DNA from: Candidatus Tepidiaquacellales bacterium UBA6667
GTDB taxonomy: Bacteria > Bacteroidota > Ignavibacteria > Tepidaquicellales > Tepidaquicellaceae
Direction of reading: 5' to 3'
Assembly: GCA_002455255.1 (NCBI GenBank)
Contig: DKKL01000056.1
Location: 26,767 to 41,891, forward strand
Length of the DNA: 15,125 bases
Part shown: piece by piece, positions 1 through 7,311 of the stretch
Layout: each line of letters opens with the position of its first letter
How positions within the stretch are numbered: position 1 is the stretch's first letter
The notes under the pieces: model-generated
The model's input: the letters and a program-made list of their open reading frames with translations, nothing else
Databases searched by the model: none
What the model was told of the DNA's origin: nothing
Made by a program: the position numbers and the translations under genes

Positions 1-40
1 ATTTAAATTGAAAAAGTTTTATAACATTAATATTTTTGTT

Positions 41-66
41 AAATCAGAATATCATTTGATTTTTTT
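41..66 (+). terminator. Possible weak hairpin with T-run
   Basis: AAATCAGA (41-48) can pair with TTTGATTT (55-62) with one G-U pair and a 6-nt loop. The right arm runs into further T residues up to 66. This resembles a weak intrinsic terminator for a gene left of the window, but the stem is almost all A-T, and chance pairing is common in sequence of this composition. The rest of 1-173 is AT-rich and shows no coding region that I can support. Confidence 0.22.
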
Positions 67-173
67 CTCCAAATCAATATAATTAAAAACATTCCTAAGA
101 ACTTTTCGTATTATTTTTTGTTATTCAATATTAAAAACCAATTAAAATCATTTAAGAAAGAGACTTAAAGAAA

Positions 174-686
174 TTGAAAAAATCATTATCACTATTAGTT
201 TTTATTGCAATTTTCACAACTGTTTTCGCTGTTAACGGATGCAGCAACAAAGATAACCCTGTTACTCCAACCGGTCCTGAAAATAATTCAATCAGTGGTG
301 AAATCATATTTGTTGATACAAATTTTATAACCACCGGCGGTAAATATGACATCGGTGCTTTCCCAAATCCATCGGTACCACCAACTTTTTGGTTTGGTCC
401 TCCTTCTGCTTTTGATACTTTAACAATTATCAAAGAAGCAGGAGTCTTTAAAGCAAAATATAAACTAAGAGGTGTTCAAAACGGTAATTACGTAATAGCT
501 GTTGGTTTCAGAAAAGATACCGGCGGACAGAGCCCTATAATGGGGGTTCTTGGATGTGATACCGCAAGAGCAAGATTTGGATCAACTTGCTTTTTAAATC
601 CAACAAGAGTTTTAATTGATAATAACGTTGGAGTTGAAGGAATTAATTTCCTTTCATGGGCAGATACAACCAATAAGGTTTATTAA
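174..686 (+). CDS. Small surface lipoprotein upstream of a TonB receptor
   Basis: A 170-residue predicted lipoprotein. It has a basic N-terminus, a hydrophobic segment (about 4-20) and a lipobox ending in Cys23 (context AVNGC), followed by a Ser/Asn/Pro-rich linker. The rest (about 38-168) looks like a beta-sandwich of the transthyretin or carboxypeptidase-regulatory type: an opening SGEI strand, a later LRGVQNGNYVIAVGF segment typical of such folds, and two further cysteines (128 and 139) that could form a disulfide. The start is TTG at 174; no in-frame ATG lies nearby, and a purine-rich AAAGAGA sits at 157-163. It ends 35 bases before the TonB-dependent receptor on the same strand, so the two are probably co-transcribed and may work together at the cell surface, for example in substrate capture. 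I do not recognise a named family, and the ligand is unknown. Confidence 0.8.
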   Translation: MKKSLSLLVFIAIFTTVFAVNGCSNKDNPVTPTGPENNSISGEIIFVDTNFITTGGKYDIGAFPNPSVPPTFWFGPPSAFDTLTIIKEAGVFKAKYKLRGVQNGNYVIAVGFRKDTGGQSPIMGVLGCDTARARFGSTCFLNPTRVLIDNNVGVEGINFLSWADTTNKVY

Positions 687-721
687 AATTAAAAAATCTA
701 TTTAACGTATTATAAAAAGAG

Positions 722-2797
722 ATGGTATTGAATTTGAAAATATTGACTGTGTTTCTGTTATTCATATTCAATTCATCTCTTTTTTCTCAGGAAAAAACTC
801 AAGATTCCATCCAATATAATACTGAGGAAATTAATGTAACCTCAACTAAAACCGAAGTTACTCTGCAACAAACTCCCTCTACAATTACTACAGTTGATTT
901 CAAAGAAATTTCAAAGAGAAATATTTTAACTTTTGACAATATTTTGGAAGATATTCCCGGAATTTTAATATCAAGAAGCAACGGAATAAATATTTCTTCT
1001 TTATCAATCAGAGGCAGCTCTGATGTTGCAGGAGGAGGAATAGGTAATCGTGTTTTACTATTGCTTGACGGCCGACCTTCTTTAACAGGAGATTCAAAAG
1101 GTGCTCTTTGGGCTCTGATTCCAACATCAATTATTGAAAGAACTGAAGTGGTTAAAGGTGCATTTTCATCACTTTACGGCTCAAGTGCTATTGGTGGTGT
1201 AGTAAATGTCATTACAAAAAAACCTACTCTAAAATCATTCACATCTATCAATTCAAATTTTGGTTTTTATAATCAACTATCCGAGTCTTTTAGATTCAAT
1301 GATGGATTACAAATTTTCAAAGGAATTGATGTATTACAAAGTAATTCTCACAAAGGATTTTCATATTTATTAAATTTAAATTATAAGAAAAATGACGGGC
1401 ATGCACAACAAACGAATTATGAATTTTATGGTTTAACCGGAAAATTTAATTTTGATATTATTTCTAACAGAGACCTCGAGCTTACTCTGCAATATACAAA
1501 TTCTAACAGTGGATTCCCTCATTATTGGAGAAAAGATCCTGGTAAACTTGCAGAACCATTTAAAGTAGCAGAATACTATATTGGCGATAAAATTGATAAA
1601 CAATCATCAAGTGTAGATTTGTTCTATAGAGCATTCCCAAATCATAAATCAAAATATACAACAAGATTTTATTTTTATCGGTTAAACAGTAATTCATTTT
1701 ATAACCCAAATAATCCTGTTTCATTGTTATTCGGAACTCCGGATATTGGTTTGGAAACTTATATAAATTCTTATAATATTGGTAACATTTCTCAATTTGA
1801 TTATGAATTTGATTATAATAATTATTTAATTTCAGGTTTAGACTTGCAATGGAATATTGTCCGTTCAAATCCTGCGGAAATTCTCTATGGTAATCAGCAA
1901 ATGAATAATTTCGGAATTTTTGCTCAGCATAGAATTTATATTATAAATGATAAAAACGGATTTAATTACTTATCTGCAACAGCCGGTTTGCGATATGATA
2001 TTGCTAAAATAGTAGGCAGTGTAAACTCATCAGAATTATCACCTAAAATATCAATTGTTTTTTCTCCGGGTCAAAACGGATTTTTTGAATTTTCATCATT
2101 CAGATTTTTAATTGGTAAAGCATTCCGCGCTCCTTCCATTGCTGAACTTTATTTCAAAAAAGAATTATTCGGTGGATTTGATTTTATTTATAATCCGAAC
2201 TTGAAACCGGAAGAAATTTATTCAATCGAACTTGGCTTCAGAAAAGAATTTGAAAATTTTTCATTTGATGTTTCAGGGTTTTTCAATAATTATAATAATT
2301 TGATTCAATATGTAAATATTGGTTCAGGTGCTTATGGTCCTTTTCAAGTTCAGAATGTTGCAAAAGCAAAAATTAACGGTTTTGAAATTTCAACCGGGTA
2401 TAAAAATTATTTTGAATTAAATAGAAATAAATTTAATTATGATATTTCTGCAAACTATACGTATGTAAATGCTCAGGATCTTTCTGAAGGTAGAATTGAT
2501 GATTTTCTGCCATATAAACCAAAACACAATATCAATCTTGAAACAAATTTAAATTATTCAGGATTTAATCTTAACCTTACAGGTAAATATGTAAGTAAAG
2601 TTGAAGAAGTTTTATTTTATAAATATGAAGAACCGGAATCATATTTCATAATGGATGCAAAAGTTAGCAAAGATGTATCTAAAAATTTAAATGTTTACCT
2701 GGCAGTAAATAATATTTTTGATAAGTTTTATCAGGAATTAGAAAGAATACCCGCACCAAACAGAAATTTCAATGCAGGATTCAGATTAAATTTCTGA
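722..2797 (+). CDS. TonB-dependent outer-membrane receptor
   Basis: A 691-residue TonB-dependent receptor that would import a scarce ligand across the outer membrane using TonB energy. Residues 1-23 form a signal peptide ending near FSQ. A plug domain spans about 35-168, with a conserved SIRG (95-98), LLLLDGRP (112-119), and a YGSSAIGGVVNVITKK stretch (152-167). The rest is a beta-barrel rich in aromatic and Asn residues, with a late NNIFDK(F)Y motif and a C-terminal Phe typical of Bam substrates. It has no N-terminal carboxypeptidase-like domain and is much shorter than SusC proteins, so it is closer to the siderophore/cobalamin/colicin-I receptor type. The substrate cannot be named. ATG722 lies directly on a purine-rich AAAGAGA (716-722), so in-frame TTG at 728 or 734 may be the real start. 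The one at 734 gives TTG-AAA, the same opening and nearly the same spacing as the lipoprotein gene upstream. Confidence 0.93.
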   Translation: MVLNLKILTVFLLFIFNSSLFSQEKTQDSIQYNTEEINVTSTKTEVTLQQTPSTITTVDFKEISKRNILTFDNILEDIPGILISRSNGINISSLSIRGSSDVAGGGIGNRVLLLLDGRPSLTGDSKGALWALIPTSIIERTEVVKGAFSSLYGSSAIGGVVNVITKKPTLKSFTSINSNFGFYNQLSESFRFNDGLQIFKGIDVLQSNSHKGFSYLLNLNYKKNDGHAQQTNYEFYGLTGKFNFDIISNRDLELTLQYTNSNSGFPHYWRKDPGKLAEPFKVAEYYIGDKIDKQSSSVDLFYRAFPNHKSKYTTRFYFYRLNSNSFYNPNNPVSLLFGTPDIGLETYINSYNIGNISQFDYEFDYNNYLISGLDLQWNIVRSNPAEILYGNQQMNNFGIFAQHRIYIINDKNGFNYLSATAGLRYDIAKIVGSVNSSELSPKISIVFSPGQNGFFEFSSFRFLIGKAFRAPSIAELYFKKELFGGFDFIYNPNLKPEEIYSIELGFRKEFENFSFDVSGFFNNYNNLIQYVNIGSGAYGPFQVQNVAKAKINGFEISTGYKNYFELNRNKFNYDISANYTYVNAQDLSEGRIDDFLPYKPKHNINLETNLNYSGFNLNLTGKYVSKVEEVLFYKYEEPESYFIMDAKVSKDVSKNLNVYLAVNNIFDKFYQELERIPAPNRNFNAGFRLNF

Positions 2798-2810
2798 CAA
2801 AATATTTTAC

Positions 2811-2839
2811 TTGACAATCCTACTTAATTATGCCATATT
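2811..2839 (+). promoter_or_regulatory. Sigma-70-like promoter candidate for lexA
   Basis: TTGACA at 2811-2816 is a perfect match to the -35 consensus. It is followed by a 17-base spacer and CATATT (2834-2839), which matches the -10 consensus at 4 of 6 positions, including the conserved second A and last T. Transcription would start around the lexA ATG at 2845, giving a leaderless or nearly leaderless message. The assignment rests on sequence only, and lexA could also be read from upstream. Confidence 0.45.
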
Positions 2840-2843
2840 AAGT
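2822..2843. promoter_or_regulatory. Candidate LexA operator (SOS box)
   Basis: A perfect inverted repeat: ACTTAAT (2822-2828), 8 bases, then ATTAAGT (2837-2843). It lies one base before the lexA start codon and overlaps the proposed -10 element, where a bound repressor dimer would block transcription. LexA usually represses its own gene, and its sites are dyads, so the position fits autoregulation. The sequence is not the Gram-positive CGAAC-N4-GTTCG box nor the E. coli CTGT-N8-ACAG box, although the 8-base spacer equals that of E. coli. It is a candidate by position and symmetry only. Confidence 0.55.
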
Positions 2844-2844
2844 T

Positions 2845-3486
2845 ATGGCTATCAAACTAACAAAAAAACAAAAATCTATTCTCGATTTCATAGAAAAGTT
2901 TTCATTTGAAAATTCTTTTCCTCCAACTTTAAAAGAAATCGCTCACAGATTTAAAATCACAATCGGTACTGTTCAGGATCACATTGCAGCATTGCAAAAA
3001 AAAGGTGCACTTGAACGCATTAAAGATATCGCAAGAGGTTTTAAAGTTGTCCCACAAAATGAGGATTCAAATACCGGTAAAATTGATCCGACAAAATATG
3101 AGATGATTCCGCTCTATGGAAGTGTTGCAGCAGGAGAGCCAATTTTTGCCGACGATAATATTCAGGGATATGTTACTCATACACGTGGAAGAAGTTCTCA
3201 CAAAATTCACTTTGCTCTAAAAGTAAAAGGACAAAGTATGATTGATTCCGGCATTTATGATGGTGATATCGTAATTGTGAGGAAGCAGGATTCTGCTGAT
3301 GATGGTGATATTGTAATAGCTATGCTTGATGACGAAGTTACCGTGAAAACTTTGAAAAATTCAAAAATAAATGCTTATCTTGAAGCGTCAAATTCTAAAT
3401 ATAAATCTATAATTAATAAGCCTTTTGCTATTATAGGTAAAGTTATAGAATTAAGACGGAATTTTAATTCGACTGCTGCAGCATAA
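2845..3486 (+). CDS. lexA: LexA repressor, SOS-response regulator
   Basis: A 213-residue LexA, the SOS repressor that cleaves itself when stimulated by RecA filaments. Residues 1-68 form the winged helix-turn-helix, with the characteristic FPPTLKEIAHRF (25-36) and recognition region TIGTVQDHI (39-47). The scissile pair is Ala96-Gly97 in VAAGEP. The S24-type peptidase domain carries Ser131 (GQSMIDSGIYDGD) and Lys168 (VTVKTL), the catalytic dyad, so autocleavage should work. The N-terminus aligns with E. coli and B. subtilis LexA, which supports ATG2845. The recognition helix differs from both, consistent with a different operator. The gene follows the TonB receptor after 47 bases and has its own promoter-like sequence and dyad. 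No other SOS gene is present, so regulon size cannot be judged. It converges on purB. Confidence 0.96.
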   Translation: MAIKLTKKQKSILDFIEKFSFENSFPPTLKEIAHRFKITIGTVQDHIAALQKKGALERIKDIARGFKVVPQNEDSNTGKIDPTKYEMIPLYGSVAAGEPIFADDNIQGYVTHTRGRSSHKIHFALKVKGQSMIDSGIYDGDIVIVRKQDSADDGDIVIAMLDDEVTVKTLKNSKINAYLEASNSKYKSIINKPFAIIGKVIELRRNFNSTAAA

Positions 3487-3499
3487 CGTCTAAATTCCG
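3457..3499. repeat. Inverted repeat at the convergent lexA/purB ends
   Basis: CGGAATTT (3457-3464) pairs exactly with AAATTCCG (3492-3499). The loop holds a second perfect palindrome, TGCTGCAGCA (3474-3483). The structure covers the last codons of lexA and of purB, whose stop codons are 3 bases apart. It could slow or end transcription from either side, but neither side has a clear T-tract, so calling it a bidirectional terminator is tentative. Confidence 0.3.
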
Positions 3500-4782
3500 G
3501 CTCTTTTGAATATAAAGTCTATATGTTTTTTTGATTTTTCATAGTTGAAAATTTCTTTGTAATCTTTTTCATTAAGATATTTTGAAATTTCACTATCTGC
3601 TTTTAATAATTTTTCAAAACTGATTTTTTCTTTCCAACATTTCATAGCCACATTTTGAACAATTTTATATGCATCTTCTCTCCTCATTTTTTTTTCTATC
3701 AATTTAAGTAATACAGTCTGAGAAAACATTAATCCGTTTGTAAGTTCAAGATTTTTCTTTATATTTTCTTTATAAACTACAATATTTTCTATTAAACTAT
3801 TAAATTTATATAATATATAATCCATTAAGATTGTTGAATCAGGAAAAATAATTCTCTCCACTGAAGAATGTGAGATATCCCTTTCGTGCCAAAGCGGAAT
3901 ATTTTCTAAAGATGCTAAAGCATTCCCCCTAAATACTCTCGCTAAACCTGAAAGTCGTTCACAAGTTATCGGATTTTTTTTATGTGGCATTGCCGAAGAC
4001 CCTTTTTGTCCTTTTACGAATGATTCTTCAAGTTCTAATACTTCTGTCTTTTGTAAATGCCTGATTTCTGTTGTATATTTCTCAATGCATGATGCTATAA
4101 TTGCTAAAGTTGTCATAAACTCTGCATGGCGATCGCGTTGTAAAATTTGAGTTGCGATTTTAGTTGTTTCAAGACCTAATTTTGAACAAACATATTTTTC
4201 TACCTTTGGGGATATATGTTCATACGTTCCAACAGCTCCTGATATCTGACCAACACTTATTACTTTTAAAGCTCTTTTAAGTCTTTCAATATTCCTCGTT
4301 GTTTCATCATACCATAAAGCAAATTTTAATCCTAATGTAATCGGCTCAGCATGAACTCCATGCGTTCTCCCAATCATAGAAAGGTTTTTATATTTTTTAG
4401 CCTTATTTTTTAAAGTTTTATGAACGGTAATTAAATCTCTCAATAAAATATTACCTGCCTGTTTCAGTTGAACAGAGATAGCAGTATCAACAACATCGGA
4501 ACTTGTCATTCCTAAGTGTATAAATCTTGAGTCAGCCCCTACATATTCCGCTACATTGGTAAGAAAAGCAATAACATCATGATGCACTTTATCTTCAATT
4601 TGAAGAATTTTTTTTACATTAAAGTTTGCTTTGGATTTTATCTTTTTGAGTGAAGAGTTTGGAATTAATCCAAGTTTATTATTAGCTTCGCAGGCGAGTA
4701 TTTCAATCTCAAGCCATATCTTATATCTGTTTTCATCGCTCCAAATATGCGATATTTCCTTTCGTGAATATCTTTCTATCAT
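3490..4782 (-). CDS. purB: Adenylosuccinate lyase
   Basis: A 430-residue adenylosuccinate lyase, a cytosolic enzyme of purine synthesis. It releases fumarate from SAICAR (giving AICAR) and from adenylosuccinate (giving AMP). The length matches the short bacterial form (B. subtilis type). Visible motifs are KVHHDV with His68, TSSDVVDTA (93-101), GRTHGVHAEP with catalytic His141 (138-147), and the fumarate-lyase signature GSSAMPHKKNP (261-271) with the catalytic serine at 262/263, followed by Glu275. All key residues are present. It is the last gene of the minus-strand cluster, beginning 12 bases after the stop of the phosphatase gene, and has no Shine-Dalgarno sequence. Nothing links purine synthesis to its neighbours beyond shared transcription. 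The 3' end almost touches that of lexA. Confidence 0.97.
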   Translation of the reverse strand: MIERYSRKEISHIWSDENRYKIWLEIEILACEANNKLGLIPNSSLKKIKSKANFNVKKILQIEDKVHHDVIAFLTNVAEYVGADSRFIHLGMTSSDVVDTAISVQLKQAGNILLRDLITVHKTLKNKAKKYKNLSMIGRTHGVHAEPITLGLKFALWYDETTRNIERLKRALKVISVGQISGAVGTYEHISPKVEKYVCSKLGLETTKIATQILQRDRHAEFMTTLAIIASCIEKYTTEIRHLQKTEVLELEESFVKGQKGSSAMPHKKNPITCERLSGLARVFRGNALASLENIPLWHERDISHSSVERIIFPDSTILMDYILYKFNSLIENIVVYKENIKKNLELTNGLMFSQTVLLKLIEKKMRREDAYKIVQNVAMKCWKEKISFEKLLKADSEISKYLNEKDYKEIFNYEKSKKHIDFIFKRAGI

Positions 4783-4794
4783 TTTAAATTGAAA

Positions 4795-7311
4795 TTAGGT
4801 TTTAACTACAACTAAAGTAATATCGTCAAATTGCTCTGCAAATCCTGTAAATTGTTTTACAGAACCAACTAACCGATCTACCACAGTCTTTGAATCAAAA
4901 TTCTGATTTTGTTTCACTATTTCAATTAATTTATTTGTGCTGAATTCTTCTCTGTTTTCATTCATTGCTTCTGAAAGACCGTCTGAATAAAATACAAAAA
5001 ATTGATTTTTATCAAATGAAATTTCTAACTCTTCAAGATTAGAGTTAAATAATTTATCACTTTCCAATCCTAAACCCAATCCTTTACTCATTATAACCTT
5101 AAATTCATTTTTCTCCTGAATTATTGCCGGGTTATGTCCTGCTCTTGCAATTTTTACCTTATTACTTTCCAAATCAAACAATGCTACTATCATAGTTACA
5201 AATGATCTTCTGTCTATTTTTTCATAAATGAGTGAATTAATTTCAGATAGTAATTCTTTTGGGGTTTCAAAAACTCCCGATGCAAATTTTAACATTGCCT
5301 GAATTTTTGACATATTAAGTGCCGCCGGTATTCCTTTACCTGATACATCAGCAACTACTACTAATATTTTATTTTCATCAATTTTTAAAATATCATAGAA
5401 ATCTCCACCTATCATTTTTGCCGGTTGTGAATAACTCGAAATATCTAATCCTGTTATATCTGTTTCAATTGTCGGTTTTAACTCATCTTGAATTTGTTTT
5501 GCAACTTTGATTTCTTCCTCTATTTTTTCTTTTGCAAGTTCTTCTCTTTGAAGTCGGGCATTTTCAAATGAAATTGCACATTGGGACGCAAGTGTTTTTA
5601 ATAAATCTATATCCTCATCACTGTATGGTTTTTCTGATCCCTTCTGTCCAAACTGCAATGCTCCTATCACTCGTGATTTAAGTACAATAGGAACTGAAAT
5701 AGTTATATTTCTCTTTTTGATAATTTCAATTTCTAAGTCGGTCAAATTCATATTCATTAAATCAGATTCATAAAATAAAACCGGTTCTTTGTTTTCTGAA
5801 TAAATTCGTTCTAAAAATGTGTCATTTTCACTTTCTCTCATTTCAAGGTGATTATTAAAATATTTTACATAATTTCTATCAAGTAATTCTTCATATTCCT
5901 TATCTTTAATCCATAATGAAATATTTTTTACTGCCATTAAATCACTAACAGAAGTAATAACTTTTTTGAATATTTCATTTATATTATTTAAATAAGGTAA
6001 TTCTCTGGTAAAATCGAGCAATGATTGTCTGTAATTATAGCTTCGTTTATAAAATTGTTTATCCACAAAGTTCCTAACTTTATTCTGAATAAAATCGAAT
6101 GATAATGTTAATATTATTACTGTTACAATTACAATTATTTGTGTGTCAAATCTGAGGTAATCTCTGAATAATACATTAATAATATAAAGTATAATCAGAT
6201 ATATACTGATAATAAAAAGAGTAAGAATCCCAAATACTAAACTACGTTTAACAATAAATTCCGTATCTAAAATTTTATATTTAAATATTGAATATCCAAA
6301 TGAAAACGGAATAGCTAAAGATAATGCCGAAGGTAATAAAATTAACGGGTCTAATAAGAAAACCGGAGATGTCTGAAAAATCTGAATAGTAAAGAAATAA
6401 ATCATTCCGATAGTCCCAATGATTAGTCCGGTTAATAATATGTTTAAAGGTTTTCTTGTTTCACTGTTTTTTAGTTTTTTATATGAACTGTAAAAAATAA
6501 CTAAACCTATAAAAATATATAAAAACGTCAGAATCAATCTTATATAAAACAAATATTGACTATATTTAAAAAGAGGGAGTAAAATAAACTGAGCAATCAA
6601 TACATACAGTCCGAGAAAAGCATAACTGAAATATAAAACATATTTTTTCTGTTTGAATTCATATTTAATCGGGTATGTTAAAAAGAAATGAATGAATAAA
6701 GGAGGAAACAGAAAAGAACATGCGAGTAAAATGAATATCATATAATTCGCACCGTTCGAAGTGAAATTGAATGCAGAATATGTTAATAATCCTAATGCTG
6801 TTGTTATACCGAGAAAGAAAAATAACCTTGTTGCAGGTTCTTTTGGCTTGGAATATCCTGCCATTAATGATACTACAATAAAGAAAAATCCGAATATACA
6901 GAAAATAAAAAGATTTACGTTGAAAAATTTATAAACCCAAATTTTAGTATCAAAAATTAAATCACCGCGTTTTATAGTATAAGTAATATATTCATTTGCA
7001 AAGGTATTTAATAATTCCTGAGTTTTTAGAGCTTTTGAAACTACATTTCCGTTTATATTCAACAATATATCACCGTTTTGAATACCTGCATCATCAGCAA
7101 CACCACCCGGAACAATCTGCACAATATAAAATCCTGTATCCAATTCAGATTTATTCTCCATCTTATCAACCCATAAACAATCATCCACAGTGAACCGATT
7201 TATAATCATCGTGTTCAAAAATATGATACCTATCAGCGTTATACTGAATATCGCGATGAATATGTAAAGAAATCTATATGAACTTTCTGATAAGTTTTTA
7301 AAAAATCTCAT
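4795..7311 (-). CDS. PDZ / multi-pass membrane / GAF / SpoIIE-type PP2C phosphatase (copy 2)
   Basis: An 838-residue membrane-bound serine/threonine phosphatase. Order: membrane helix (12-34); PDZ domain predicted outside the cytoplasm (about 55-125, with VPGGVADDAGIQNGD); roughly nine hydrophobic segments (130-408), including FGYSIFKYKILDTEFIVKR, a stretch typical of multi-pass sensors such as PDZ-containing histidine kinases; a cytoplasmic GAF domain (about 430-585); a helical linker (585-612); and a SpoIIE/PP2C domain (about 615-838). The metal-binding acidic residues are present: Asp637 (GGDFYD), Asp655 (VADVSGKG), Asp777 (YSDG) and Asp829-830 (DDIT). Phosphatases of this class usually act on anti-sigma factor antagonists in partner-switching pathways; no such partner lies here. 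ATG7311 overlaps the upstream paralogue's stop by 4 bases (ATGA), so the two are translationally coupled. Function inferred: an envelope signal read by PDZ/GAF controls dephosphorylation. Confidence 0.92.
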   Translation of the reverse strand: MRFFKNLSESSYRFLYIFIAIFSITLIGIIFLNTMIINRFTVDDCLWVDKMENKSELDTGFYIVQIVPGGVADDAGIQNGDILLNINGNVVSKALKTQELLNTFANEYITYTIKRGDLIFDTKIWVYKFFNVNLFIFCIFGFFFIVVSLMAGYSKPKEPATRLFFFLGITTALGLLTYSAFNFTSNGANYMIFILLACSFLFPPLFIHFFLTYPIKYEFKQKKYVLYFSYAFLGLYVLIAQFILLPLFKYSQYLFYIRLILTFLYIFIGLVIFYSSYKKLKNSETRKPLNILLTGLIIGTIGMIYFFTIQIFQTSPVFLLDPLILLPSALSLAIPFSFGYSIFKYKILDTEFIVKRSLVFGILTLFIISIYLIILYIINVLFRDYLRFDTQIIVIVTVIILTLSFDFIQNKVRNFVDKQFYKRSYNYRQSLLDFTRELPYLNNINEIFKKVITSVSDLMAVKNISLWIKDKEYEELLDRNYVKYFNNHLEMRESENDTFLERIYSENKEPVLFYESDLMNMNLTDLEIEIIKKRNITISVPIVLKSRVIGALQFGQKGSEKPYSDEDIDLLKTLASQCAISFENARLQREELAKEKIEEEIKVAKQIQDELKPTIETDITGLDISSYSQPAKMIGGDFYDILKIDENKILVVVADVSGKGIPAALNMSKIQAMLKFASGVFETPKELLSEINSLIYEKIDRRSFVTMIVALFDLESNKVKIARAGHNPAIIQEKNEFKVIMSKGLGLGLESDKLFNSNLEELEISFDKNQFFVFYSDGLSEAMNENREEFSTNKLIEIVKQNQNFDSKTVVDRLVGSVKQFTGFAEQFDDITLVVVKT

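Noticed and set aside
101..140. Bacteroidetes-type promoter (TAnnTTTG at -7) before the lipoprotein gene
   Set aside because: TATTTTTTG near 112-120 is one base off in spacing, and no matching -33 element is seen; T-rich runs produce such near-matches by chance.
152..433. Minus-strand frame opposite the lipoprotein gene
   Set aside because: The plus-strand frame has a signal peptide and lipobox, which gives it far better support; the antisense product has no features.
1560..1868. Minus-strand open frame of 102 codons inside the TonB receptor gene
   Set aside because: It is antisense to a well-supported gene, its Tyr/Asn-rich product is the mirror of the receptor's codons, and it has no recognisable domain or start signal.
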